NCBI RefSeq assembly: GCF_018383585.1
Contig: NZ_JAHAMK010000038.1
Coordinates: 1-35,944, forward strand
Origin: Microvirga sp. 3-52
Lineage (GTDB): Bacteria > Pseudomonadota > Alphaproteobacteria > Rhizobiales > Beijerinckiaceae
Reading direction: 5' to 3'
Length of the DNA: 35,944 nt
Under the pieces are notes generated by a model, which made no database searches, was not told where the DNA came from, and saw only the letters and a list, made by a program, of their open reading frames with translations. How positions within the stretch are numbered: the stretch's first letter is position 1; the number at the start of each line of letters is the position of its first letter. Positions 1-7,618 of this stretch are shown here, piece by piece. A program made the translations under genes and the position numbers.

Positions 1-978
1 GCCGCCGGCACCGTTGGTCTTCTTCAGGCCCTCGTAGATCAGGTGCATGCCGTCGTAGCCGCCGACCGCCATGAAGTTCGGCCGCATGCCGTTGTTCGCC
101 TTCTTGAAGGCCTCGACGAACGCCTTGTTCTCCGGGCTGTCATGAGCGGCCGAATAGTGGTGGGAAGTGACGGCGCCGAGCGCCACATCGCCGATATTGT
201 TGAGCAGATCGTCGTCCGTGACGCTCCCTTCAGCCAGGAACCGGATCCCGCTCTTGTCGAGACCGCGCTCCACGAACTGCTTCATGAACTGCGCGCCGAC
301 ACCTGAGGGCACGAAGGCCAGAAGTGCATCCGGCTTGGCATCGGCGACCTTCTGCAGGAAGGGCGAGAAGTCGGGGTTCGCGAGCGGCACCCGCAGGTTC
401 TCTACCTGCCCGCCAGCCTTGGTGAAGGTCTCGGTGAATGCCTTCTCGACATCGATGCCGGGGCCGTAATCCGACACGATGGTGACCACCCGCTTGAGCC
501 CCTCCTTCGCAGCCCAATCCGCGAGAGGCACCGTGACCTGCGCCGCCGTGAAGCTGGAGCGCACGATGAACGGCGACTGCTCGGGAATGATCGAGGTGGC
601 AGCCGCCATCACCACTTCCGGAACCTTCGCCTGGGTTGCGAGCGGCGCCGTCGCCAAGGCGAGCGGCGTCAGGCCGAAGCCTGCCAGGACGGAGACCTTC
701 TCCTGAACGATCAGTTCCTGAGCCAGGCGCTTGGTCACATCGGCCGTGCCAGTGTCATCCTTGAGGATGAGCTGAATCTTCTTGCCCGCGACCGTATCAC
801 CCTTCTGCTGCATGTAGAGCTTCGCGGCCGCCTCGATCTGGCGGCCCGTCGAGGCGAAGGGCCCGGTCATCGGCAGGATCAGGCCGACCTTTATCGTCTC
901 CTGGGCCGAGGCGGCCCCGGTCAGGGCCAACACGGCCGCCGCTGCACTTGCAGCGCTTATGAAAGTCCGTCGTAACAT
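1..978 (-). CDS. ABC transporter periplasmic substrate-binding protein, branched-chain amino acid/aromatic type (3' end outside window)
   Basis: Reading leftward from ATG 976-978, the frame stays open for 326 codons to the window edge, so the C-terminus is missing. The N-terminus MLRRTFISAASAAAAVLALT is a typical Sec signal peptide ending near ASAQ. The mature protein begins ETIKVGLILPMTGPFASTG, the usual opening of the Leu/Ile/Val-binding (periplasmic binding protein type 1) family, and it later has VSDYGPGIDVEKAF and HDSPENKAFVEAF. These segments closely resemble the receptor at 23652-24833, so the two are paralogs within one window. The gene lies 103 bp downstream of a TctC-type receptor on the same strand and probably closes the ligA-ligB unit or starts a liv-type transporter to the left. 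An aromatic acid ligand is inferred from context only. Confidence 0.88.
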   Translation of the reverse strand, partial: MLRRTFISAASAAAAVLALTGAASAQETIKVGLILPMTGPFASTGRQIEAAAKLYMQQKGDTVAGKKIQLILKDDTGTADVTKRLAQELIVQEKVSVLAGFGLTPLALATAPLATQAKVPEVVMAAATSIIPEQSPFIVRSSFTAAQVTVPLADWAAKEGLKRVVTIVSDYGPGIDVEKAFTETFTKAGGQVENLRVPLANPDFSPFLQKVADAKPDALLAFVPSGVGAQFMKQFVERGLDKSGIRFLAEGSVTDDDLLNNIGDVALGAVTSHHYSAAHDSPENKAFVEAFKKANNGMRPNFMAVGGYDGMHLIYEGLKKTNGAGG

Positions 979-1081
979 TTTCTTTCCTCCCGTTTGAGCC
1001 CTCCCCGGCATTCTTGTCGGGCACTTGGCAGCCTCTTGATTGGAGCTGGGGAAGGAGTGTCTTTTGAGACTGTTGCCCGAG

Positions 1082-2098
1082 CTATTCCGGCTTGATCCCG
1101 GTACGCTTTACGAGTTCACCCCACCGCGCCATTTCCTTGGCGATGTGTTCGCGGAAATCGGCCGGTGTGTTGGTCCAGACTTCGGCTCCCTCAAGCGACA
1201 GGCGCTCGGCGATCTCAGGGGCCGCCATGGCGGTTCTGATTTCGGTGTTGAGCCGATCCACGATGGCCTTCGGCGCGCCGGCGGGAACCAGGATCCCATA
1301 CCATTGAGACGCTTCGAATCCGGGAAAACCGGACTCGGCCACCGTGGGAACATTGGGGGCTCCCTTGAGGCGCGACTGCCCTGACACGGCCAGAGCCCTC
1401 ATCGTACCGGCCTCCACATGTTGAAGCAGGTTCGGGGCGCCCGTGAAGGTGAGCTGCACGCGCCCTCCGAGCAGATCCGTCACGGCAGGCGCCGTGCCCC
1501 GATAAGGAACGTGGGTCATCGTGATTCCGGCGCGGTCGGCCAGGGCGACCATGGCGATATGCGCCGCGCTGCCGATGCCGCCGGAGGCGTAGTTCAGCTT
1601 GCCGGGGTTCTGCTTGGCGTAGTCGATCAGTTCCTGAAGCGTCTTGGCCGGCACATCCGGGTGGACGACGAGCATGTTGTGCACATTGGCGATGCCGCTG
1701 ACCGGTTCGAAGCTCTTCACCGGATCGTAAGGCAGCCTCGGATAGAGAGCCGGGTTCACGGCGAACGTGCCGATATGGCCCATGACCAGGGTATGACCAT
1801 CCGCGGCGGCACGGGCTACGGACCCCACGCCGACAGAGCCACCAGCGCCAGGACGGGATTCGACGACGACTGGATATTTCAGCGCCCCCTCCAGCCTTTG
1901 CCCGAGAAGCCGCGCCAGAATGTCCGTCGATCCGCCGGGAGTGAAAGGCACGACCAGAAGGATGTTTTGACTTGGATAGGTCTGGGCTGCGACTCGCACC
2001 GAGTAGCCGGCGGACAGGCCGAAAGCCGCGGCTCCCATGAGGATCTGGCGGCGATTGATGGTTGCGTGAGCAGGTCCGCTAGGCGACTTGTTCTGCAT
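1082..2098 (-). CDS. Tripartite tricarboxylate transporter substrate-binding protein (TctC/Bug family)
   Basis: A 338-residue periplasmic receptor. The N-terminus carries a twin-arginine-like NRRQILMGAAAFGLSAGYS export signal. The mature part starts TYPSQNILLVVPFTPGGSTD, the Bug-family opening with the PFxxGGxxD loop, followed by VVESRPGAGGSVG and the HVPYRGTAPAVTDLLGGRV segment typical of TctC proteins. AGAGGAAA just upstream of ATG 2098 supports this start. Bug receptors normally deliver organic or aromatic acids to TctA/TctB membrane partners, but neither is present in the window. It lies downstream of the YciI gene in the ligA-ligB unit, so an aromatic acid or ring-cleavage product is a plausible ligand. 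The ligand cannot be read from sequence. Confidence 0.9.
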   Translation of the reverse strand: MQNKSPSGPAHATINRRQILMGAAAFGLSAGYSVRVAAQTYPSQNILLVVPFTPGGSTDILARLLGQRLEGALKYPVVVESRPGAGGSVGVGSVARAAADGHTLVMGHIGTFAVNPALYPRLPYDPVKSFEPVSGIANVHNMLVVHPDVPAKTLQELIDYAKQNPGKLNYASGGIGSAAHIAMVALADRAGITMTHVPYRGTAPAVTDLLGGRVQLTFTGAPNLLQHVEAGTMRALAVSGQSRLKGAPNVPTVAESGFPGFEASQWYGILVPAGAPKAIVDRLNTEIRTAMAAPEIAERLSLEGAEVWTNTPADFREHIAKEMARWGELVKRTGIKPE

Positions 2099-2179
2099 AT
2101 GGCATTTCCTCTGGCTTGTTCTTTTGATAGTGATCGGTCTCGATGGTTAGCCACCGAGGGAATGGGCCTTTTCCGTCCT

Positions 2180-2494
2180 CTAGCGCGTCATGGGATCGAT
2201 CCGATGCGCCTGGAACCGTGATGCCAGGGCTGTGATCTCGATCGACTCGACGAGGCCCGCCAGCGCGAACGGATCGTTCTCCGCAAAGGCTTGAGCGGCT
2301 TCGCGAGATGGAGCCTCCAGAACGCCGAAATTGCCGATCGGCGTCTCGCCGTCGTCCTCCGTCAGGGCGCTCCCGATCAGCACCTTGGCGAGCCCACCGC
2401 CGCCGGTAGCGACATGCTCGCGATGCGCATCCCGGTGCTGCTCCCGTAGGCCTGTCGCATCGCTCCGGTGGCGGCAGATCATGAGCCAGTACAT
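2180..2494 (-). CDS. YciI-family protein, muconolactone isomerase-like fold
   Basis: A small protein of 104 residues. It starts MYWLMICRHRSDATGLREQH, and the His/Arg pattern LREQHRDAHREHV is the usual YciI-family N-terminal signature. Later GNFGVLEAPSREAAQAFAEN and DPFALAGLVESIEI match the family's second half, where an Asp-Pro pair follows a helix. It ends 85 bp-before-start of the TctC gene at 2098 and begins 5 bp after the ligB stop at 2499, so it is co-transcribed with ring-cleavage genes. YciI relatives include ferredoxin-like-fold lyases and dehydrochlorinases. Here it could act on a lactone or unsaturated ring-cleavage intermediate, but that is inference from position only. Confidence 0.85.
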   Translation of the reverse strand: MYWLMICRHRSDATGLREQHRDAHREHVATGGGGLAKVLIGSALTEDDGETPIGNFGVLEAPSREAAQAFAENDPFALAGLVESIEITALASRFQAHRIDPMTR

Positions 2495-2498
2495 GGCG

Positions 2499-3365
2499 TC
2501 ACGCCGCCTCGGCCGAAGTAGCGATCGCCTGGTTTTCCATGACGATCATACCTGCGCCCGTCATGGAAGCCGGCACGAAATAGTGCTTGTGTCGAACCAC
2601 CACGTCCGGATCCATGGCGCCGCGCATGACGAGCCACATCATGAGTTCGGCGCCCTCGCTGCCGAACATCTCCACATACTGCTCGCGCGACATGTTCGCG
2701 AGCTTGTCCGGATCGTTGGCGATATCGTTCAGGAAGGCCTGATCGGCTTCCGGATTGACGAAGCCAGCCCTGGCGCCCTGGAGCTGGTGCGAGAGACCGC
2801 CGGTTCCGACAACGACGAAGCGCTCGTCACTGTCATAGCTCTCGATGGCTTGGCGGAGAACGCGGCCCATCTCGTAGCAGCGGCTCGGCAGCGGAATCGG
2901 ATACTGGATGACGTTGACGAAGATCGGTACGACCTTCACCGGCCATTCGTCGGGCTTGCCCCAGAACAGCTCCATCGGAACCTGCAGCCCGTGATCGACC
3001 TCGATCTCCTGGCAGATCATCGGATCGAACCGGTTCTCGACAAGTTTGTCGATGAAATGCCAGGAGAAGTCGACGGCCCCTCTGAAGGGAGCAATGGCGC
3101 GTGGTCCCCACCCCTCGTCGACCGGGTGGTATTCCTCCGCGCAGCCGACGGCAAAGGTCGGCACCTTGTCGAGGAAGAACGTGTTGCCGTGGTCGTTGAA
3201 GATCACTACGGCCACGTCGGGCTTGTTCTCTTTCACCCATTCCTGACCGGGAAGGTAGCCGTCGAAGAACGGTTTCCAGTCCGGCGTATCGCGCAGGCCC
3301 TTGTCGAGAGCGGCGCTGATGGAGGGAACATGGGACGTTCCAAGGCCTCCGATGAGCTTTGCCAT
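2499..3365 (-). CDS. ligB: Extradiol ring-cleavage dioxygenase catalytic (beta) subunit, LigB type (protocatechuate 4,5- or gallate dioxygenase)
   Basis: A 288-residue class III extradiol dioxygenase that cleaves protocatechuate between C4 and C5, or gallate, using Fe(II). It aligns by eye with Sphingobium LigB along its length. His12 in GTSHVPS and the His in FNDHGN (about 59) are expected iron ligands. GTGGLSHQLQGARAG carries the catalytic His near 190, and the Glu in FGSEGAELMMW near 237 is the third ligand. The DEGWGPR and WPVKVVP segments are also family features. AGGGAAG precedes ATG 3365. The gene begins 2 bp after the stop of the hydrolase-LigA fusion, whose C-terminal domain should be its alpha subunit. 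Sequence alone does not separate protocatechuate from gallate; neighbouring GalD/GalB/GalC homologs and the lack of LigC favour gallate-type chemistry. Confidence 0.93.
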   Translation of the reverse strand: MAKLIGGLGTSHVPSISAALDKGLRDTPDWKPFFDGYLPGQEWVKENKPDVAVVIFNDHGNTFFLDKVPTFAVGCAEEYHPVDEGWGPRAIAPFRGAVDFSWHFIDKLVENRFDPMICQEIEVDHGLQVPMELFWGKPDEWPVKVVPIFVNVIQYPIPLPSRCYEMGRVLRQAIESYDSDERFVVVGTGGLSHQLQGARAGFVNPEADQAFLNDIANDPDKLANMSREQYVEMFGSEGAELMMWLVMRGAMDPDVVVRHKHYFVPASMTGAGMIVMENQAIATSAEAA

Positions 3366-3367
3366 TC

Positions 3368-4468
3368 TTATTTCTTCCCTAAACGATCCCGCAGGAAATC
3401 CGCATGTTCCATTCCCGCCTGATGGGCGCCGATCTCCGTGATGCGGACCGGATCGACAGCCGAGATCTTGAGAATGAAGAAGAGGTTGCCGCCCAGGCGC
3501 ACCATCTCGCGCCAGTTGCGGGACATCACAGCCTCCTTCTCCTCGGACGTGAGACCGAAGCGGTCGAGATAGGCGCTCTCGTTCTCCCGGAACGCCTCCC
3601 GATTGGCGGGAGTGCCGAGGCCCATGGCCATCTTGTTGATGCGGTATCCGCGAAGCGACCGCTTGCGATCGAACAGCGGAGTGTCCGGAATACGATCCGG
3701 CGCGGCGTCCTCGCCCATCGGTTTCAACCCCCTAGTCGCGGCATGATTTGCGCGCGTGTTGTCGTTCCTGAATCCGAGGAAGCGGAGCAGCGCCTCGGAC
3801 ACCTGCTCGGGCTGCTCCAGGAGGGACATGTGTCCGCTATCCTCGATCACGACGAGTTCGGCATTCGGGATCAGGGACGCCATCTCCTCATGCTGTGCCA
3901 GCGGGCTCCAGCGATCCTGCCGGCCGACCATCACCAGGGTCGGGCAGGCGATGTTCGGAAGATGCGGCCGCACGTTCGGCCGGTTCAGGAGCGCCTGGAT
4001 CTGCCTATGGTGCTGCTCGGGCGTGGACCGCATGACCATGGCCCTGAGCGGAGCAAGCAGGCTCTGGTCCTCGGTCCTGCCCTCGTGCAGCATCGGTGGC
4101 AGCCACCTGTCGGCCAGGGCTTCCATACCCTCGGCAAAGGCCAGATCGATCATGACCTGGCGCTTCGCCTCCTCTCCTTCCCGTCGGGCGTCGACACCCG
4201 TGTCGATCAGGGCGAGCTTTTCGATGCGCTCGGGTGCAAGGCGGACCATCTCCATGGCCACGCGCGCTCCCATCGAGTGCCCGATGGCGATCAGCGGCCC
4301 CTCGGCGACGGCGAGTGCGGAGTGGGCCATGGTCTCGATCGAGGCGAGTTGCGAGAAATCCGCAATGCGGATGTCGGCATAGGGCTCGAGAGCCGTCCTT
4401 TGCGCCTCCCAGATACTGGCATCGCAAAGGAGCCCCGGCAGCAATACGATGGTTGGCCGTTCGCTCAT
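3368..4468 (-). CDS. ligA: Fusion of an alpha/beta-hydrolase with the LigA (alpha) subunit of protocatechuate/gallate 4,5-dioxygenase
   Basis: One uninterrupted 366-codon frame encodes two unrelated domains. Residues 1-232 are an alpha/beta-hydrolase: MSERPTIVLLPGLLCDASIW, nucleophile Ser65 in AIGHSMGARV, probable acid Asp185 in VGRQDRWSP and His213 in EDSGHMSLLEQP. Residues from about 251 to 366 match LigA (RSLRGYRINKMAMGLG, then NESAYLDRFGLT and GGNLFFILK). LigA is usually a free protein of about 140 residues that caps the LigB active site. The linker at about 233-250 is low in hydrophobic residues and its DNA contains a Shine-Dalgarno-like run before Met251, so free LigA may also be made. 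I chose ATG 4468 over the upstream in-frame ATG 4510 because family proteins begin near this point and GGAGAG lies 12 bp upstream. The hydrolase substrate is unknown; an aromatic ester is a guess. Confidence 0.88.
   Translation of the reverse strand: MSERPTIVLLPGLLCDASIWEAQRTALEPYADIRIADFSQLASIETMAHSALAVAEGPLIAIGHSMGARVAMEMVRLAPERIEKLALIDTGVDARREGEEAKRQVMIDLAFAEGMEALADRWLPPMLHEGRTEDQSLLAPLRAMVMRSTPEQHHRQIQALLNRPNVRPHLPNIACPTLVMVGRQDRWSPLAQHEEMASLIPNAELVVIEDSGHMSLLEQPEQVSEALLRFLGFRNDNTRANHAATRGLKPMGEDAAPDRIPDTPLFDRKRSLRGYRINKMAMGLGTPANREAFRENESAYLDRFGLTSEEKEAVMSRNWREMVRLGGNLFFILKISAVDPVRITEIGAHQAGMEHADFLRDRLGKK
3716..3733 (-). promoter_or_regulatory. Possible internal ribosome-binding site and start codon for free LigA
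   Basis: On the minus strand, AGGGGG (3728-3733) is followed after nine bases by ATG (3716-3718), in frame with the hydrolase-LigA fusion. The codons after it read MGEDAAPDRIP and lead into the LigA domain, giving a 116-residue product. This is the arrangement of an ordinary translation start sitting inside the fusion linker. It may be a relic from when ligA was a separate gene or a working internal start. Which is true cannot be decided from sequence. Confidence 0.5.
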
Positions 4469-4519
4469 TTCTTCGTGTATCTCTCCTCGCGGCAGGCAAA
4501 GATGAGCCACGGGTCAAAG

Positions 4520-4564
4520 ATGAAGCAAATGGTTTGTTTTGGAGGATTGATGAAAATCCTTCAT
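4520..4564. promoter_or_regulatory. 45-bp operator copy A, upstream of the ligA-ligB unit
   Basis: This is the first of three 45-bp near-copies (others at 6563-6607 and 7592-7636). Read on the minus strand, toward the ligA fusion, it opens with the dyad ATGAA-N5-TTCAT, which contains the LysR-type T-N11-A box. It then continues to AAACAAACCATTTG and TTCAT. It lies 52-96 bp upstream of ATG 4468, suitable for an LTTR recognition plus activation site. The local LysR protein at 6647-7618 is the natural candidate to bind it. Confidence 0.8.
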
Positions 4565-4575
4565 AAGCCTGATGG

Positions 4576-5559
4576 TTACTGCTTCGGAATGCCGGCCTTC
4601 TCGATCACGGCCCGCCATTTCTCGATATCCGAGCGGAGGCGGTCGCTGAGCTCGGCTGGCGTCTCGCTGCGGGCCTCGATGCCAAGATCGAGGAGGCGAG
4701 CCTTCACGTCCTCAGCCTTCAAAATCTCCTGAAGGGCCTTGTTGAGGGTATCGATGACGGGCTGGGGAGTTCCCTTGGGGGCGAACAGGGCGTTCCACGA
4801 GGTCACGTCAAAACCCTCGATCCCGGACTCCCGCACGGTCGGAACGTCGGGCATGGCAGCGGAGCGGCGCGGTCCGGAAGACGCGATCGCCCTCACCTGC
4901 TTGCCCTCGAGGCCGGATTTCACAGCCGCCTGGCTGTCAATGAGGAGCTGGCTGTCATCCCTGAGCAGGGAGACCAGTGCATCGGGTGTGTTGCGGAACG
5001 GCACATGAACCAGATCAACTCCTGTCTCCTGCTTGAACAGGACCGAGGAGAGATGCTGGCTGCTGCCGACGGCGACCGTGGCAACGTTCAGCACTCCCGG
5101 CTCGTCCTTCGCCTGCTGAAGGAAGTCCTTGAGACTCTTGAAGTTCGACTTCTCGTTGACCACGAAGAGGAAGTCGAACGTGCCGAGCGTGGAAACGGGG
5201 ACGAAGTCGGCCTGCGGATCGAACGGGAGCTTGGAAAACAGCGGCACGCTGATCGCGGTGCCGTTCGTGAGCATGGTCAGGGTGTACCCATCGGGAGCGC
5301 CCGAGAGAGCCGCCCGGGCCGCTGTGATGCCGCCGGCGCCTGGCATGTTCTCGACGATGAAGCGCTGCCCGAGCTTCTCGCTCAGCTTTTCGGACACGAT
5401 GCGGATCGTGATGTCGGCCACGCCGCCGGCTCCGAAGGGCACCACCACCTTCACCGGCCGGGTGGGATAAGCCGGCTGGGCCTGCAAGGGAGCGAGTGGT
5501 CCGAGGCCCGCCGTCATGGCGAGAGCCAGCAGAGATCGTCTCGTGACCGTTCCGAACAT
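4576..5559 (-). CDS. Tripartite tricarboxylate transporter substrate-binding protein (TctC/Bug family), second copy
   Basis: A 327-residue periplasmic receptor starting MFGTVTRRSLLALAMTAGLG, a signal peptide with a twin arginine, cleaved near LQAQP. The mature protein begins AYPTRPVKVVVPFGAGGVAD, the Bug-family opening, and then has FIVENMPGAGGITAAR and LVHVPFRNTPDALVSLL. GGGAG lies about 11 bp before ATG 5559. It follows ligI after 64 bp on the same strand and ends just before operator A, so it is the last gene of the ligI unit. It is clearly different from the TctC protein at 1082-2098. No TctA or TctB gene is nearby. The ligand is unknown; a carboxylated aromatic or pyrone is plausible from context. 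Confidence 0.9.
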   Translation of the reverse strand: MFGTVTRRSLLALAMTAGLGPLAPLQAQPAYPTRPVKVVVPFGAGGVADITIRIVSEKLSEKLGQRFIVENMPGAGGITAARAALSGAPDGYTLTMLTNGTAISVPLFSKLPFDPQADFVPVSTLGTFDFLFVVNEKSNFKSLKDFLQQAKDEPGVLNVATVAVGSSQHLSSVLFKQETGVDLVHVPFRNTPDALVSLLRDDSQLLIDSQAAVKSGLEGKQVRAIASSGPRRSAAMPDVPTVRESGIEGFDVTSWNALFAPKGTPQPVIDTLNKALQEILKAEDVKARLLDLGIEARSETPAELSDRLRSDIEKWRAVIEKAGIPKQ

Positions 5560-5623
5560 GATGTGTTTCTCCCTGATGTTTTTTAACGCGTGGTTCGTCT
5601 TCGCGGAATTCCTGTCGCGATCT

Positions 5624-6502
5624 TCAATCCGCAAAGCGGAACAGGCGCGCCGGGTTCTCGACGAGAAGCTTCTGCTGAAGGGCCGGATCCGGCGCATAGA
5701 GCGGGATGAGATCGACCAGATCGCCGTCATCGGGCATGACCGGCACATTGGGGTGCGGCCAGTCCGTTCCCCACAGGACGCGATCCGGGGCCGCATCGAT
5801 CAGGGCCCTGCCGAACGGAACCACATCGTGGAAGGGCGGTCCCGCGCGTGAAATGCGCTCAGGGCACGTAACCTTGACCCAGCACTTCTCGTCGCTCCGC
5901 ACCAGATCGAGCAATGCCACGAAGGCAGGCTGGTCGAGGCCGAGGCTCGCATCCACGACGCCCATGTGATCCAGCACGTAAGGAATGGGCAGCGCCGTCA
6001 GCCTGGGTCTGAAGTCGGCAAGCAAGGTTGCGGGAAGATAGAGATCCACATGCCAGTCGAGGGCGGCAATGCGCTCCACGACCCTGTCGAAGGAGGACAT
6101 GTCGGGCATCTTGCCGAGGCGCGGCAGGAAGGTGAAGCGGCATCCGGTGATGCCCGCATCGGCAAGGCGCCGGAGATCCTGGTCGCTGAACGTCTCGTCG
6201 ACGTTCGCGACGCCCTTGTAACGCCCGTTGCTCTGGGCAATGGCATCCGTCACGACGCGGTTGTCGCGCCCATGGGGTGTCGCGTTGACGATGACCGCCC
6301 GCTCGACGCCGAGACGATCATGCAATGCGCGGAACATCTCCAAAGGCGCATCCGGTGGCGTATAGGGCCGCTCCGGCACATAGGGATAGCGCTCATTGGG
6401 CCCGAAGATGTGGCAATGCGTGTCGCATGCCTTCGGCGGCAGCTTGAAGGATGGAACATGCGGATCGGGATGCGGGGGCGGGATCGTCGGCGCTGACGTC
6501 AT
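5624..6502 (-). CDS. ligI: 2-pyrone-4,6-dicarboxylate hydrolase (LigI), amidohydrolase family
   Basis: A 292-residue amidohydrolase-2 family enzyme. LigI opens the ring of 2-pyrone-4,6-dicarboxylate (PDC) to oxalomesaconate in the 4,5-cleavage pathway. Metal-site and family motifs are visible: KACDTHCHIFGP (His29, His31), IPYVLDHMGVVD and the C-terminal VLWGTDWPHPNVP with its catalytic Asp. The length matches known LigI proteins (about 290-295 residues). I chose ATG 6502 (MTSAPTIPPPHPDPH) because a longer in-frame start at 6571 would run into operator B and adds unconserved residues. The gene diverges from lysR and is followed by a TctC receptor. PDC arises from LigC action on the protocatechuate product, or spontaneously from gallate cleavage. 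Confidence 0.92.
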   Translation of the reverse strand: MTSAPTIPPPHPDPHVPSFKLPPKACDTHCHIFGPNERYPYVPERPYTPPDAPLEMFRALHDRLGVERAVIVNATPHGRDNRVVTDAIAQSNGRYKGVANVDETFSDQDLRRLADAGITGCRFTFLPRLGKMPDMSSFDRVVERIAALDWHVDLYLPATLLADFRPRLTALPIPYVLDHMGVVDASLGLDQPAFVALLDLVRSDEKCWVKVTCPERISRAGPPFHDVVPFGRALIDAAPDRVLWGTDWPHPNVPVMPDDGDLVDLIPLYAPDPALQQKLLVENPARLFRFAD

Positions 6503-6562
6503 TCTGATGAATTGACCTTCAAGGAGCGGTTTCGGCCGCCCATGAAATGCTTCTGAGTTAAA

Positions 6563-6607
6563 ATGAAGCAAATGGTTTATTTTTGCCTATTAATGAATAT
6601 ACTTCAT
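6563..6607. promoter_or_regulatory. 45-bp operator copy B, between ligI and the LysR gene
   Basis: This is the second copy of the 45-bp motif, in the divergent promoter region between ligI (start 6502) and lysR (start 6647). The block ATGAAGCAAATGGTTT at 6563-6578 is identical to that at 4520-4535. The T-N11-A dyad ATGAA-N5-TTCAT is at 6593-6607. Its orientation relative to ligI equals that of copy A relative to ligA. Divergent placement is classical for an LTTR that autoregulates and activates the opposing gene. Confidence 0.82.
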
Positions 6608-6646
6608 ATATCCGGACGAACCGAGCCTTTGCTTCCCCTCGAGCGA

Positions 6647-7618
6647 ATGAACCCGATGCGCATCGACTTTCTCGGACTTCACGCCTTCGTCGCCATCGCC
6701 GAGCGCGGAAGCTTCCAGCACGCGGCGGCGCATCTCAATCTGTCGCAGACGGCCCTCAGCCACCGGATCCGCAAGCTCGAAGAAGACCTTGGCGTGAAGC
6801 TCCTGTCCCGGACCACCCGCGAGGTCTCGCTGACCCAGGCCGGGCTCAATCTTCTGCCCAAGGTGAAGGAGACCATTGAAAGCCTCGCGGGCTCCCTTGA
6901 CGAACTCCGTCATGAGGGGCGCAGCCGCCAGGAAACCCTGTCGATCGGATGCCTCCCCACCATCGCGTCCGGACGCCTGCCCAGGGCGTTGCGTCACTTT
7001 CAGGAGCGGCATCCGGATGTGGTGCTCCGGATCTACGACAACTCGGCCACCGAGATCAGCAATCTGGTTCAGGACGGCACGATTGCCTTCGGCATTACGC
7101 TCGTGGCAGCGCACCGGTGGGATTTCGACATCGAGATGCTGATCAAGGATCCGTTCACGCTCGTCTGTCCCGAGGACCACCCCCTGGCCGTGCAATCGGA
7201 CGTAAGCTGGTCGGATCTCGCGGAGGAGCCTCTGATCAGGATCAGCCCCCAGACGGGAAACAGAATCATCATCGACGATGCGCTCGGAAGCCGCCGGGAG
7301 GTGCTGAGCTGGCGCTTCGAGGTGCAGCACATTCAGACCGCAGTCGCCCTCGTCCGGGCCGGTGTGGCGCTCACCGTGATACCCAGCCTCGCCTTCGACA
7401 CGGTGGACGAGCGCGGGCTCAAGCTGATTCCCTTGCGCAACCCGAGCGTCACCCGTCAGCTCGGCATCATCTCGAAGCGAGGCACTCCCCTGTCTCCGCT
7501 CGCGGACGAGTTGCGCAAGTTGATCGTGCAGACATTTGCCGAGCCAAAGCACAAGTCCTCGGCAGGACGGATCAACAAACCTGGCCGCAGGATGAAAAAA
7601 ATTCATCAAAGCCCATAA
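6647..7618 (+). CDS. LysR-type transcriptional regulator of the extradiol/gallate module
   Basis: A 323-residue LTTR. The N-terminal winged HTH is clear: MRIDFLGLHAFVAIAERGSF, then HLNLSQTALSHRIRKLEEDL and KLLSRTTREVSLTQAG. The C-terminal effector domain includes LSIGCLPTIASGRLP and LVRAGVALTVIPSLAF. ATG 6647 is used; the next in-frame ATG at 6656 is equally possible. The ATG at 6563 is rejected because it lies inside operator B. The gene sits between the ligI and gal units and all three catabolic units carry the same 45-bp motif, so it is the likely activator, with an aromatic acid or ring-cleavage product as inducer. Its last codons overlap operator C. GalR, the gallate regulator of Pseudomonas putida, is also an LTTR, but I cannot prove orthology. 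Confidence 0.9.
   Translation: MNPMRIDFLGLHAFVAIAERGSFQHAAAHLNLSQTALSHRIRKLEEDLGVKLLSRTTREVSLTQAGLNLLPKVKETIESLAGSLDELRHEGRSRQETLSIGCLPTIASGRLPRALRHFQERHPDVVLRIYDNSATEISNLVQDGTIAFGITLVAAHRWDFDIEMLIKDPFTLVCPEDHPLAVQSDVSWSDLAEEPLIRISPQTGNRIIIDDALGSRREVLSWRFEVQHIQTAVALVRAGVALTVIPSLAFDTVDERGLKLIPLRNPSVTRQLGIISKRGTPLSPLADELRKLIVQTFAEPKHKSSAGRINKPGRRMKKIHQSP

Noticed and set aside
1000..1025. Weak CCCG/CGGG hairpin upstream of the partial ABC receptor gene
   Set aside because: The stem is only four pairs with no T run; it is not distinguishable from chance in DNA of this GC content.
6563..6646. Longer LysR start at ATG 6563 and longer LigI start at ATG 6571
   Set aside because: Both would place coding sequence inside operator B; homologous N-termini begin at 6647 and 6502.
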